Source: Castellaniella sp036379515
GTDB taxonomy: Bacteria; Pseudomonadota; Gammaproteobacteria; Burkholderiales; Burkholderiaceae_B
Direction of reading: 5' to 3'
Length of the DNA: 64,000 nt
Assembly (NCBI RefSeq): GCF_036379515.1
Contig: NZ_DASVGN010000021.1
Coordinates: 1 to 64,000, forward strand
Part shown: piece by piece, positions 1 to 7,041 of the stretch
Layout of the letters: each line of letters opens with the position of its first letter
How positions within the stretch are numbered: position 1 is the stretch's first letter
The notes under the pieces: generated by a model
Told to the model about the DNA's origin: nothing
Database searches by the model: none
The model's input: only the letters and a program-made list of their open reading frames with translations
Translations under genes and position numbers: made by a program

Positions 1-1947
1 AGCTGCCTGTGCGGCAGCGAACAGAAAAGCCATGCGTGAAGCCACGATGAAGAATTTCTGAGCTGCCTGTGCGGCAGCGAACTTTACGCACTGGGATTTG
101 CCAGCGGGATCAGGTTTCTGAGCTGCCTGTGCGGCAGCGAACAGTGCAAAAACTCGCAGCTTCGCCAAGATGGCTTTCTGAGCTGCCTGTGCGGCAGCGA
201 ACCTCGATCAAACGATTGGCCCGCAAATGTTCACTTTCTGAGCTGCCTGTGCGGCAGCGAACGCCGATAACACGTTCTACACGCCGGACTTTGCTTTCTG
301 AGCTGCCTGTGCGGCAGCGAACGGTATCAAGCGCTTCGGAGACGATTTCAAGCATTTCTGAGCTGCCTGTGCGGCAGCGAACTCACCGCGACGGGCAACG
401 TGAAGCCCATCGGTTTTCTGAGCTGCCTGTGCGGCAGCGAACCTCAACACCTCGTCCTGGATGTTGGGCGGAAGTTTCTGAGCTGCCTGTGCGGCAGCGA
501 ACTCATTTGTGCTTCCGTCCCCACTTTTCGGGGTTTTCTGAGCTGCCTGTGCGGCAGCGAACATCGCTGAAGGCTGCTTCGAGGGATGCCCGAATTTCTG
601 AGCTGCCTGTGCGGCAGCGAACGGCGCGGACCTTCACAGCGATAAATCGCATTGTTTCTGAGCTGCCTGTGCGGCAGCGAACGCACGCCTCAAGGTGTTC
701 TGAAGGCGCTGGAGTTTCTGAGCTGCCTGTGCGGCAGCGAACGTATTCAGTCTCTATCGCCAGTGGCGCTGCACTTTCTGAGCTGCCTGTGCGGCAGCGA
801 ACCTGGTCCTGGTGGTGGGTGCTGGCACCCCTATTTTCTGAGCTGCCTGTGCGGCAGCGAACGAGGATTTCACGCGCCTGCATACGAAGCTTGAGTTTTC
901 TGAGCTGCCTGTGCGGCAGCGAACAGCCAGCCGCAGCCGCCCAAGCCCAATCCCGATTTCTGAGCTGCCTGTGCGGCAGCGAACAGGGATTGCCTAATAT
1001 CGCCACGCATCCATACTTTCTGAGCTGCCTGTGCGGCAGCGAACAACTGCGTGTCGCGCGGGTTCTTCAATCTCTCTTTCTGAGCTGCCTGTGCGGCAGC
1101 GAACCAGGAAAAGGCGGACCGCGTCGAGTTTCTGAAGTTTCTGAGCTGCCTGTGCGGCAGCGAACGCGGCGCAGAAAGATCCGCTCGCGTTTGCGCATTT
1201 CTGAGCTGCCTGTGCGGCAGCGAACGCTGGCCAAGGGCGGCCATGTCCACAGTGTCATTTCTGAGCTGCCTGTGCGGCAGCGAACCCTGAAATCCTCCCA
1301 GTAGACGTAATCCACGGGTTTCTGAGCTGCCTGTGCGGCAGCGAACAACCTGCGCGGCATGGAGTTTCAGCGGTGGAATTTCTGAGCTGCCTGTGCGGCA
1401 GCGAACAAGCCGTACCGATCGATGGCAACCGGCGAAATTTTCTGAGCTGCCTGTGCGGCAGCGAACGTGCCGTCAAACATCTCGGGGTCAGCCTCGATTT
1501 TCTGAGCTGCCTGTGCGGCAGCGAACGCCCGTCACCGTTCCATGGCCGACAGCCGAGCTTTCTGAGCTGCCTGTGCGGCAGCGAACATCGCTGCACTGGG
1601 CACAGTAATCAGCAGCCAGTTTCTGAGCTGCCTGTGCGGCAGCGAACAAGAAAAAAGCGCGACAGGAACTGCGACAATGTTTCTGAGCTGCCTGTGCGGC
1701 AGCGAACAAGCCGTACCGATCGATGGCGACCGGCGAAATTTTCTGAGCTGCCTGTGCGGCAGCGAACGGCGGCATGATGGTTACCCACATACGTGACCTT
1801 TTCTGAGCTGCCTGTGCGGCAGCGAACGTGGCGCGATTGATGCCACCGTATGTACCAGATTTCTGAGCTGCCTGTGCGGCAGCGAACGAAGTTCTACGAC
1901 GCGAGTCGGACTACCACAATTTCTGAGCTGCCTGTGCGGCAGCGAAC
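1..1947 (-). CRISPR. Type I-F CRISPR array, 32 full and 1 partial repeat, truncated at window edge
   Basis: A 28-bp repeat recurs every 60-62 bp. On the + strand it reads TTTCTGAGCTGCC followed by TGTGCGGCAGCGAAC. In crRNA orientation (minus strand) it starts GTTCGCTGCC, contains the stem CTGCC/GGCAG around loop GCACA, and ends CTCAGAAA, which is the Cas6f (Csy4) hairpin and 8-nt 5' handle of subtype I-F. Full repeats run from 55-82 to 1920-1947; a 22-nt partial repeat occupies 1-22. All copies appear identical, so the degenerate trailer-end repeat lies outside the window. Spacers are 32 nt except 33 nt at 1105-1137, 1286-1318 and 1587-1619 and 34 nt at 863-896. The leader is at the right, so the newest spacer is 1888-1919 and transcription runs leftward. 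Open frames across the array are repeat artefacts. Confidence 0.99.
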
Positions 1948-1963
1948 TAGGCAAAACGATGTA

Positions 1964-1976
1964 CAACTAGTTGATT
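1964..1976 (-). promoter_or_regulatory. Putative leader-proximal IHF site
   Basis: On the minus strand the sequence AATCAACTAGTTG matches the IHF consensus WATCAANNNNTTR at every fixed position. It begins 16 bp from the leader-repeat junction. IHF bending of the leader is known to be needed for spacer integration in type I-F and I-E systems. Binding here is inferred. Confidence 0.65.
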
Positions 1977-2030
1977 GTTAAAGAACCCCACCCATAAACA
2001 TAGCAGAGACCAAAATTTCTCTGTTCTCTT

Positions 2031-2043
2031 CAAATCATTGATT
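2031..2043 (-). promoter_or_regulatory. Putative leader-distal IHF site
   Basis: On the minus strand AATCAATGATTTG is a second exact match to WATCAANNNNTTR, 67 bp further from the array than the first (about six helical turns). Paired proximal and distal IHF sites are a known feature of I-F leaders. Confidence 0.65.
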
Positions 2044-2052
2044 CATATGCAC

Positions 2053-2073
2053 TTCTAGCCCTCACTGCTAGAA
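2053..2073. other. Hairpin between cas6f and the leader
   Basis: TTCTAGC and GCTAGAA form a perfect 7-bp inverted repeat around a 7-nt loop, 6 bp past the cas6f stop codon. There is no T tract on the minus strand after it, so it is a weak terminator candidate at best; it may equally be a protein site in the leader. Confidence 0.35.
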
Positions 2074-2078
2074 AAGGG

Positions 2079-2648
2079 TCAGAACCATGGTACCGTCGCT
2101 GTTGAGCTCAAGCCGTAGCTGTTGAACGACCCTTGAATCGCCTCGGGCTGTGGATCTCCCAGGGATAAGAACAGACAAAACGACTGACTCGTGCTGCTAC
2201 TACGCATCCGCACATATGGGAGGTCCGGCTGCCGCTCCATATCATCCGGGATAGCGGCCTCAGCCTGGTCACGCGTCTCACCCTTCCTGCGCATGCGCCG
2301 ACGACGCAGGCGCTCTGCATTGGTCTTGAATTGGCGCCGGCACAGTTGGCGATGCTCGAGCTCAAGAGGAAGCAAATGCACTGTCTCCGATCTAACGTGA
2401 TCATGCATTCCCCTCAACCAATCGGTGGATAGCAGGCAGTCCAATTCTGCACCACCACCGTGAAGGCGCAGAATGCCGCCCAAGCTCCGTGGCCGCACGC
2501 TGTAGCCCGGAAAACTGACGCCAATCCCATGTTCACTACCCAGCTGCACCAGCGCCCTATGAAGTTTTGCGTACAGCGCCCCAAGCAAATACGGCTGACT
2601 GAACTCTGGATCGGGCAGCAGCTCGATATCAACATAATGTGTGCTCAT
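2079..2648 (-). CDS. cas6f: Cas6f (Csy4) crRNA endoribonuclease
   Basis: Cleaves the pre-crRNA at the base of the repeat hairpin and stays on the crRNA 3' end as part of the I-F surveillance complex. The 189-residue product matches the family length and ends in the typical YGLS...VPWF tail. The N-terminal segment HYVDIELLPDPEF, the catalytic His30 in KLHRAL, the arginine-rich helix RLRRRRMRR that grips the hairpin, and the Ser-rich MRSSSTSQSF strand (catalytic Ser) are all visible. I prefer the ATG at 2648 to the in-frame GTG at 2657 because it gives the canonical N-terminus and has GGGGA upstream. It starts 5 bp after the csy3 stop and is the last gene of the csy operon, next to the leader. 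Confidence 0.97.
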   Translation of the reverse strand: MSTHYVDIELLPDPEFSQPYLLGALYAKLHRALVQLGSEHGIGVSFPGYSVRPRSLGGILRLHGGGAELDCLLSTDWLRGMHDHVRSETVHLLPLELEHRQLCRRQFKTNAERLRRRRMRRKGETRDQAEAAIPDDMERQPDLPYVRMRSSSTSQSFCLFLSLGDPQPEAIQGSFNSYGLSSTATVPWF

Positions 2649-2653
2649 GAGCG

Positions 2654-3679
2654 TCACTTCCCCGCATCACCAAATACGCCACCCCGAACCAGCACGGCCA
2701 TTACGAAATGCTGCTGCTCCAGGGGCGGCATCTTGTCCTTTAGCAGCCAGTCGTCAAACAGGTTATAGAAATCAAGGCTAGGCTTTACTTTGGGTTGGCG
2801 ATAGGCCGTACCTTGCGTCGTCACAGAACCATAGGGCTCCACGGCAATCGGACCCAACTCGGTCGCGCCGACGTACCAATCATCAATTGTGCGGATGGAG
2901 TTGCCCACCTTCTGCGAATGGATGGCCGCCACCCCATTCACGTCATAGAGCGTCTTGCTCTTGTCGCCACGACCACGATCAAGGATCAGCTCCTGAGAGG
3001 GATAGACTTCCTGACCCGCCCCCAACCGAACGAAGGCCGTAATTCGCAATAAAACGTGACGACGGCCAGCCAAGCCGTCAGCGATCAATGCAGCCACGAC
3101 ATCTCTGCTCGCCTCGGAGCCGCCGGCCTCGAAATTTCTCAGGCTCAAGGCCAAGGCGTCAAAATCCCAGTGCTGAACGGATTCTCCACGCTCAAGCAAG
3201 TCAATGCTGACCTGTACCTGCTCGGCTCCAACTCGGTTGCGCCACAGAAAGCGGCCGTTCGCCAAGTTGTGGGCATACCGACGGGCCAGTTCACTGAAGC
3301 CATGAGTCTCCACATAACCACTGACCGCCTGCAGCAACCTGGCCTCGTAGGCTGCACTATTACAGGCAGACGGTTTCCCAGTACCGGGCAGAACGCGTAG
3401 GGTAAAGCTTACCCTCAACGTATCAGCATCGGCTGGCAAGGCTGCCACATCCACCTTCTGCAGATTCGGATTCTCGATCGCCGCATCGAGCTTGATCGGG
3501 TCCTGATCCTTGGCGACCAACCGGTTGGAAATCGTGCCACGAACGGACTTAAGCTTAATGGTGACTGGTGGCCATCCGTCAGAATTGGACTTGTCATTCC
3601 ACTGCCCGGCTGACAGCAGTGCGTCGGATGGATCCAGCTTGCGTTCAAAGGCGAGAACGGATGCAGTTTTCAAAGGCAT
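2654..3679 (-). CDS. csy3: Cas7f (Csy3) backbone subunit of the I-F surveillance complex
   Basis: Cas7f forms the six-subunit filament along the crRNA spacer in the Csy complex. The 341-residue product has the expected family length and recognisable Csy3 segments: N-terminal LKTASVLAFERKLDPSDALL, an internal NGRFLWRNRVGAEQV block, and the C-terminal DWYVGATELGPIAVEPYG and LFDDWLL blocks. A ribosome site GGAAGG lies upstream of the ATG. The gap to csy2 is 36 bp and cas6f follows after 5 bp, so it is mid-operon. No frame disruption is seen. Confidence 0.97.
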   Translation of the reverse strand: MPLKTASVLAFERKLDPSDALLSAGQWNDKSNSDGWPPVTIKLKSVRGTISNRLVAKDQDPIKLDAAIENPNLQKVDVAALPADADTLRVSFTLRVLPGTGKPSACNSAAYEARLLQAVSGYVETHGFSELARRYAHNLANGRFLWRNRVGAEQVQVSIDLLERGESVQHWDFDALALSLRNFEAGGSEASRDVVAALIADGLAGRRHVLLRITAFVRLGAGQEVYPSQELILDRGRGDKSKTLYDVNGVAAIHSQKVGNSIRTIDDWYVGATELGPIAVEPYGSVTTQGTAYRQPKVKPSLDFYNLFDDWLLKDKMPPLEQQHFVMAVLVRGGVFGDAGK

Positions 3680-3715
3680 AGCAAATTTCCTTCCAAAATG
3701 GAGGTGGTATTGCGT

Positions 3716-4774
3716 TTAAACAGCCGCTGGGCTGAACGGTGTGTAAGACGAAAACCCTGGCGGATCCTCATCGTCATCGTCCGTTGGTACCGGAACGTAG
3801 CCGTTGCAACATCGATAGACACCCTCCTGTGAGCGATACTCGCCCCACCAAAGAAGATCACGAACGCTACGCAGACGGTGGGGGCCGATCCACTGGCCGA
3901 TGGAATACACGCTCTCGACGAATCGGAAGGGTGTGTGGTCGTCGCGTGCATTAACCACCTGATTACCCTCATGCAAATCTGACAAGGCACCGTAACCAAC
4001 AGGGATCGGCACGATCCAACCTGATCCTGCAGGCCGATCATGGCCCCAAATAATCTTGCCCGACTCATTCTGCCGACTGCGATAGTTGAAGCGAGAAAGG
4101 TCTAACCAAGCATCCAGCAAGGTGGCTGACGGATCGTCTCGCTGCAGCTGCCTCACGCGACTTTGCAAGAGGTCGTCACGACTGACGAGGGCGAACCCAG
4201 GCAACCATTCCCGCCGCAAATGCCGGAAATTCTGTTGTCGATCCGATTCCGACGTCGGCCACAGAATCAGACTCGGAGCAACATGAATACCGGGGCCAGG
4301 CCTACGTGGCAGTACCGTCCCGCCTGCGATCCGCAAGGTGTCGACCAACTCCCGAACTTGCCAGGCGATATCTCGATACTGTGACTCGTTACCTTGGAAC
4401 AAAATACTGGTTTCGCCAACACGGGTCGCATCATCAACCTGCAACACCAAGGTAACCTCCAGGCCGATCCGTCCTTCTTCTACTATGGCTGCAGTGTCGC
4501 CATCTCGATCTACCGGGTTACGCGTCAGACGAAACGTCTTCACATAGCCATCCTGCACCTGTTCCTGATGCCAATGGCAAATCACCCCGATTTTTCGTGG
4601 CCGCAATGGAATCTGCTCCACGGCCATTCGGCGCCCCAACGCCCACATGAATCCCAGGAATGCGGTCATCGAGGGAAAACCATGCGTCAAAGGGCTGGAA
4701 ATGGCGTTGGCATTCTGGATACGCAGATGAGGGAGGATCAGTAACGCACCAGGTTCGGCATTCATCAGACTCAT
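3716..4774 (-). CDS. csy2: Cas5f (Csy2) subunit of the I-F surveillance complex
   Basis: Cas5f pairs with Cas8f at the 5' handle end of the crRNA. The start at 4774 is chosen because it overlaps the csy1 stop as ATGA and yields the conserved Csy2 N-terminus: after MSLMNAEPG comes LLILPHLRIQNANAISSPLT and then HGFPSMTAFLGF, highly typical of the family. The product is 352 residues, and the C-terminus is acidic and proline-rich (TDDDDEDPP). An in-frame upstream extension to 4843 would run inside csy1 and is rejected. Confidence 0.95.
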   Translation of the reverse strand: MSLMNAEPGALLILPHLRIQNANAISSPLTHGFPSMTAFLGFMWALGRRMAVEQIPLRPRKIGVICHWHQEQVQDGYVKTFRLTRNPVDRDGDTAAIVEEGRIGLEVTLVLQVDDATRVGETSILFQGNESQYRDIAWQVRELVDTLRIAGGTVLPRRPGPGIHVAPSLILWPTSESDRQQNFRHLRREWLPGFALVSRDDLLQSRVRQLQRDDPSATLLDAWLDLSRFNYRSRQNESGKIIWGHDRPAGSGWIVPIPVGYGALSDLHEGNQVVNARDDHTPFRFVESVYSIGQWIGPHRLRSVRDLLWWGEYRSQEGVYRCCNGYVPVPTDDDDEDPPGFSSYTPFSPAAV

Positions 4775-6147
4775 ACGGCCCCTCCGCGCGCAGCAATATA
4801 GTGGGAAGCCTTCAGATCTGTACGCAACTGACGCAGTTGCCACGCCCAGCCCCCAACATCCTCGTCTACCAGCAATTCTCGCTGCCAGCGCCGATGCTCA
4901 ATGTCGCCCACCAATTTGAAACGCGACTCAAGCCGTGTATTCAACCAGTTACCGAAACGATGGCCGATCTGTGCAGGCCAATCCATAAACAGCCACCGGC
5001 TACGGAACTCACCCTCCTGCTCCGCTCGCCACGGATCAAGCCAGAGCCGTTCTTCGGGCTCCAACTTGCAACGGGAATCAGCCGTCCAGCCTCGAGGCAA
5101 CCCCCGCTGAAACTCACCCGCCATGGAGACCATTTCATCAATCAGCCCGCCGACATAAGCGTCCACCCGATTGCGGGTCTCCATGTTGGGGGGCGGATCT
5201 CTCTGCAGGAAGCGCAACATGGACCGGGTGATCGGGCGCACCCTACCGTAATGATTGAATACCGATCCAAAGACTGAAGTTACACCCCAGAGATGGCGAG
5301 GCACGTTCTGATCCCAGGATGGAGGCAAGGAACCTAGAAGGTAATTGACGCCACCACGTTCCGCGTTGAGTTGCGACACGTTCTGGGTGTTAGTCCCACC
5401 CAACTTGCGTACTGCCAGCGCAGGGTAATCGTGCAGGACCCCCTCATGAGCACTATTGGACCGACGTGCAGCACGAGCCGCCTTGTTCGCGTCACCGTAT
5501 CGGTCCTCCTGAAGCACCCCATGCACCGTTTGCGCCAGAGACGTGGCGAACAGAGGTGCCAGCAGGTGGTACTGCTCATCGTCCGCCGCGTCATCTCCAA
5601 TTAGCCAGTACGTCTGTTTAGCCAGTGCGTGGCTCGTTGGCGCCTCGTCACGGTCACGCATCAGCCCGACGAAGGCCAACTGCCATTTCCTCCCTTTAAC
5701 CTCATCATCGCTCAACGCCCGCAACGTGGCTTGGTCGTCCGCCACCAACCAACTCAGCAAACTACGGCCATCAACCTCTAGCTTTAGAAACTTGTAGACA
5801 TCAAGCACGGCGGCATTGCCAACGATGTCACTGATGAAACTCGAGCCCAGGACATGACTGCCCACCAAGCTTGTGGGCAGCATGGTGGTTGGGTCCACAT
5901 ACAAGCTGGTGCCACGTGCTTTCGGGTGTACCGCCTTGACTGAATGCGTGACGGCCTGAATCTGTTGGACTCGAATTGAAGCACTCTCGATCCAAGTATC
6001 AGACTGAAACCGAGCGATCAACGCATCACGCTTTGAATCTTCAGCGGTTAGCTTCTTTAGCCGGGATTCCAGTTCGTCTTTCAGAAAGGCGGCGATGACA
6101 TCTCGAGCGCGACTAGTGCGCCGTTCGGGGTCTTGACTCTGTCCCAT
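4771..6147 (-). CDS. csy1: Cas8f (Csy1) large subunit of the I-F surveillance complex
   Basis: Cas8f recognises the GG/CC PAM and the crRNA 5' handle and recruits Cas2/3. The product is 458 residues, near the usual 430-450. The reading frame is open up to a TTG at 6201, but ATG 6147 is preceded by GGAGGAG at 6150-6156 and gives the usual helical N-terminus (RDVIAAFLKDELESRLKKL). Typical Csy1 blocks include NAAVLDVYKFL, LGGTNTQNVSQLN, NYLLGSLPP and WLDPWR. It is the first gene of the csy operon. Its 5' region contains a site matching the spacer of the adjacent mini-CRISPR, which suggests autorepression by the complex it belongs to. In many I-F loci csy1 follows cas3 directly; here higBA separates them, so csy1 needs its own promoter. 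Confidence 0.96.
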   Translation of the reverse strand: MGQSQDPERRTSRARDVIAAFLKDELESRLKKLTAEDSKRDALIARFQSDTWIESASIRVQQIQAVTHSVKAVHPKARGTSLYVDPTTMLPTSLVGSHVLGSSFISDIVGNAAVLDVYKFLKLEVDGRSLLSWLVADDQATLRALSDDEVKGRKWQLAFVGLMRDRDEAPTSHALAKQTYWLIGDDAADDEQYHLLAPLFATSLAQTVHGVLQEDRYGDANKAARAARRSNSAHEGVLHDYPALAVRKLGGTNTQNVSQLNAERGGVNYLLGSLPPSWDQNVPRHLWGVTSVFGSVFNHYGRVRPITRSMLRFLQRDPPPNMETRNRVDAYVGGLIDEMVSMAGEFQRGLPRGWTADSRCKLEPEERLWLDPWRAEQEGEFRSRWLFMDWPAQIGHRFGNWLNTRLESRFKLVGDIEHRRWQRELLVDEDVGGWAWQLRQLRTDLKASHYIAARGGAV

Positions 6148-6171
6148 GACTCCTCCATGATTACACTTATG

Positions 6172-6205
6172 CCGTTGTACTTTGGACTTTCCAGTTAACA
6201 ATTAC
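6172..6205 (+). promoter_or_regulatory. Predicted target of the mini-CRISPR RNA in the csy1 5' region
   Basis: CC at 6172-6173 is followed by a protospacer beginning GTTGTACTTTGGACTTTC (6174-6191). It matches the mini-CRISPR spacer (6308 onward) at 15 of its first 18 positions; mismatches are at 6, 8 and 17, and position 6 is a base known to be flipped out in I-F pairing. CC 5' of the protospacer on the non-target strand is the I-F PAM. The full 32-nt footprint covers 27-58 bp upstream of the csy1 ATG. Candidate csy -10 elements on the minus strand are TATGTAAT (6201-6208, overlapping the footprint) and TATGAT (6227-6232, just upstream); neither has a strong -35. Confidence 0.8.
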
Positions 6206-6279
6206 ATATTGAAATCACTGAGTTTCATCATAATCTAATTTTTGACGAAAGAGAACAAGTTCAAATTCCACCTTAAAGC

Positions 6280-6365
6280 GTTCGCTGCCGCGCAGGCAGC
6301 TCAGAAAGTTGTCCGTTGGACTTCCTCTTGTTGGTGCATTACCTGCCGCACAGGCAGCATACCGA
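6280..6365 (+). CRISPR. Stand-alone mini-CRISPR (creR-type regulatory crRNA gene)
   Basis: Repeat 1 at 6280-6307 equals the array repeat except for one loop base (GCGCA instead of GCACA) and keeps the stem CTGCC/GGCAG and the handle CTCAGAAA. A 30-nt spacer follows (6308-6337). Repeat 2 at 6338-6365 is degenerate: 16 central bases CTGCCGCACAGGCAGC are intact, while the outer bases, including the handle, are eroded. This is what is needed to make one Cas6f-processed crRNA. It is read rightward, away from csy1 and toward higB. Promoter candidates upstream are weak: TTGAAA (6209-6214) with TCTAAT (6234-6239) or CATAAT (6229-6234). The spacer matches the csy1 5' region with a correct PAM, so the predicted role is Csy-complex-guided repression of csy. 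Confidence 0.85.
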
Positions 6366-6396
6366 ATCCCGGTAAACAGTATAGAATGGTGTCCAC

Positions 6397-6681
6397 ATGG
6401 CTATTCAGTCGTTCCGCTCGCAAGAAACGCAACGTCTGTTCACATCTGGCCGCGCGCTTCGCTTCGCGAACATCCAAATAACCGCCGAGCGAAAACTAGC
6501 CTTGCTGGACGCTGCGGCAACACTGGACTTCCTACGCAGTCCGCCAGGAAACAGGCTAGAAAAACTGGGCGGTAACCGGAAAGGACAGTACAGCATCCGG
6601 ATCAACGACCAATGGCGTATTTGTTTTATCTGGACGAATGAAGGACCTGCAGGCGTCGAAATCGTGGACTACCACGGATGA
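6397..6681 (+). CDS. higB: HigB-like mRNA interferase toxin (RelE superfamily)
   Basis: A 94-residue protein of the HigB/plasmid-maintenance-killer type, which cleaves mRNA on the ribosome. Diagnostic segments are IQSFRSQETQRLFTSG at the N-terminus, FLRSPPGNRLEKLGG in the middle, and GQYSIRINDQWRICFIW with the C-terminal VEIVDYH. The gene is followed by its antitoxin, the HigBA order (toxin first). A -10-like TAGAAT at 6382-6387 lies only 9 bp before the ATG and no ribosome site is evident, so the message would be nearly leaderless unless it comes from the mini-CRISPR promoter upstream. The -35 position of this promoter would fall on the degenerate second repeat of the mini-CRISPR. Confidence 0.92.
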   Translation: MAIQSFRSQETQRLFTSGRALRFANIQITAERKLALLDAAATLDFLRSPPGNRLEKLGGNRKGQYSIRINDQWRICFIWTNEGPAGVEIVDYHG

Positions 6682-6718
6682 CAATAACGGGGCAACACCA
6701 GAAACGGGGAATGATGAG

Positions 6719-7030
6719 ATGATCAAAAATGGCATGCGACCGGTACACCCTGGTGAGATCTTGCGCGAGGACTACTTGAAGCCCTTTGGACTGAGCATCA
6801 ACGCACTGGCTCGGCATCTGCTTGTACCCGCATCCCGCATCAATGACATCGTGCTCGAACGGCGCGGCATCACGGCCGATACCGCCTTGCGACTGAGCCG
6901 TTACTTCGGCGGCGATGCGCAATCCTGGATGAATCTCCAAACCGCATTCGATCTCCGCTCGGCGGAACTGAACCCGGAACTGCAAGCAACTCTACAATTG
7001 CTTGAACCGATGGAGTCGATCTCTGCGTAG
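6719..7030 (+). CDS. higA: HigA-like antitoxin (XRE-family helix-turn-helix)
   Basis: About 103 residues; neutralises HigB and usually represses the operon. The sequence has the HigA/VapI signature RPVHPGEILREDYLKPFG followed by the helix-turn-helix SINALARHLLVPASRINDIV and the RGITADTALRLSRYFG segment. ATG 6719 is chosen; the open frame extends further left into higB, but that part is not antitoxin-like. The start lies 37 bp after the higB stop. It ends 11 bp from the 3' end of cas2/3, which runs in the opposite direction. The pair interrupts the usual cas2/3-csy1 junction, so it was probably acquired by the CRISPR locus. Confidence 0.92.
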   Translation: MIKNGMRPVHPGEILREDYLKPFGLSINALARHLLVPASRINDIVLERRGITADTALRLSRYFGGDAQSWMNLQTAFDLRSAELNPELQATLQLLEPMESISA

Positions 7031-7041
7031 TCGGGCGCTGC

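Larger units (their letters stand above)
1948..2078 (-). promoter_or_regulatory. CRISPR leader
   Basis: AT-rich, gene-free 131 bp between the cas6f stop and the first repeat. In type I-F systems the leader sits here, drives the pre-crRNA and directs Cas1-Cas2/3 integration. It contains two exact IHF consensus matches (listed separately) and a hairpin at 2053-2073. I do not see a textbook sigma70 promoter in it. Confidence 0.85.

Noticed and set aside
1..1966. Long open frames on both strands through the CRISPR array
   Set aside because: They translate the repeat unit over and over (for example SELPVRQRT) because the repeat has no stop in some frames; they have no protein family features.
6148..6201. 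Start of csy1 at the TTG at 6201
   Set aside because: No ribosome site there; ATG 6147 has GGAGGAG directly upstream and the expected N-terminus. The longer version would also place the mini-CRISPR target inside the coding region.
6388..6394. GGTGTCC before higB as a second target of the mini-CRISPR seed
   Set aside because: Only 6 of 7 seed bases match, similarity then falls away, and the two preceding bases are not the CC PAM.
6280..7030. A canonical CreTA module (crRNA-like RNA antitoxin repressing a toxin)
   Set aside because: The spacer matches the csy1 5' region rather than the toxin promoter, and higB already has a protein antitoxin, so the standard CreTA label does not fit.
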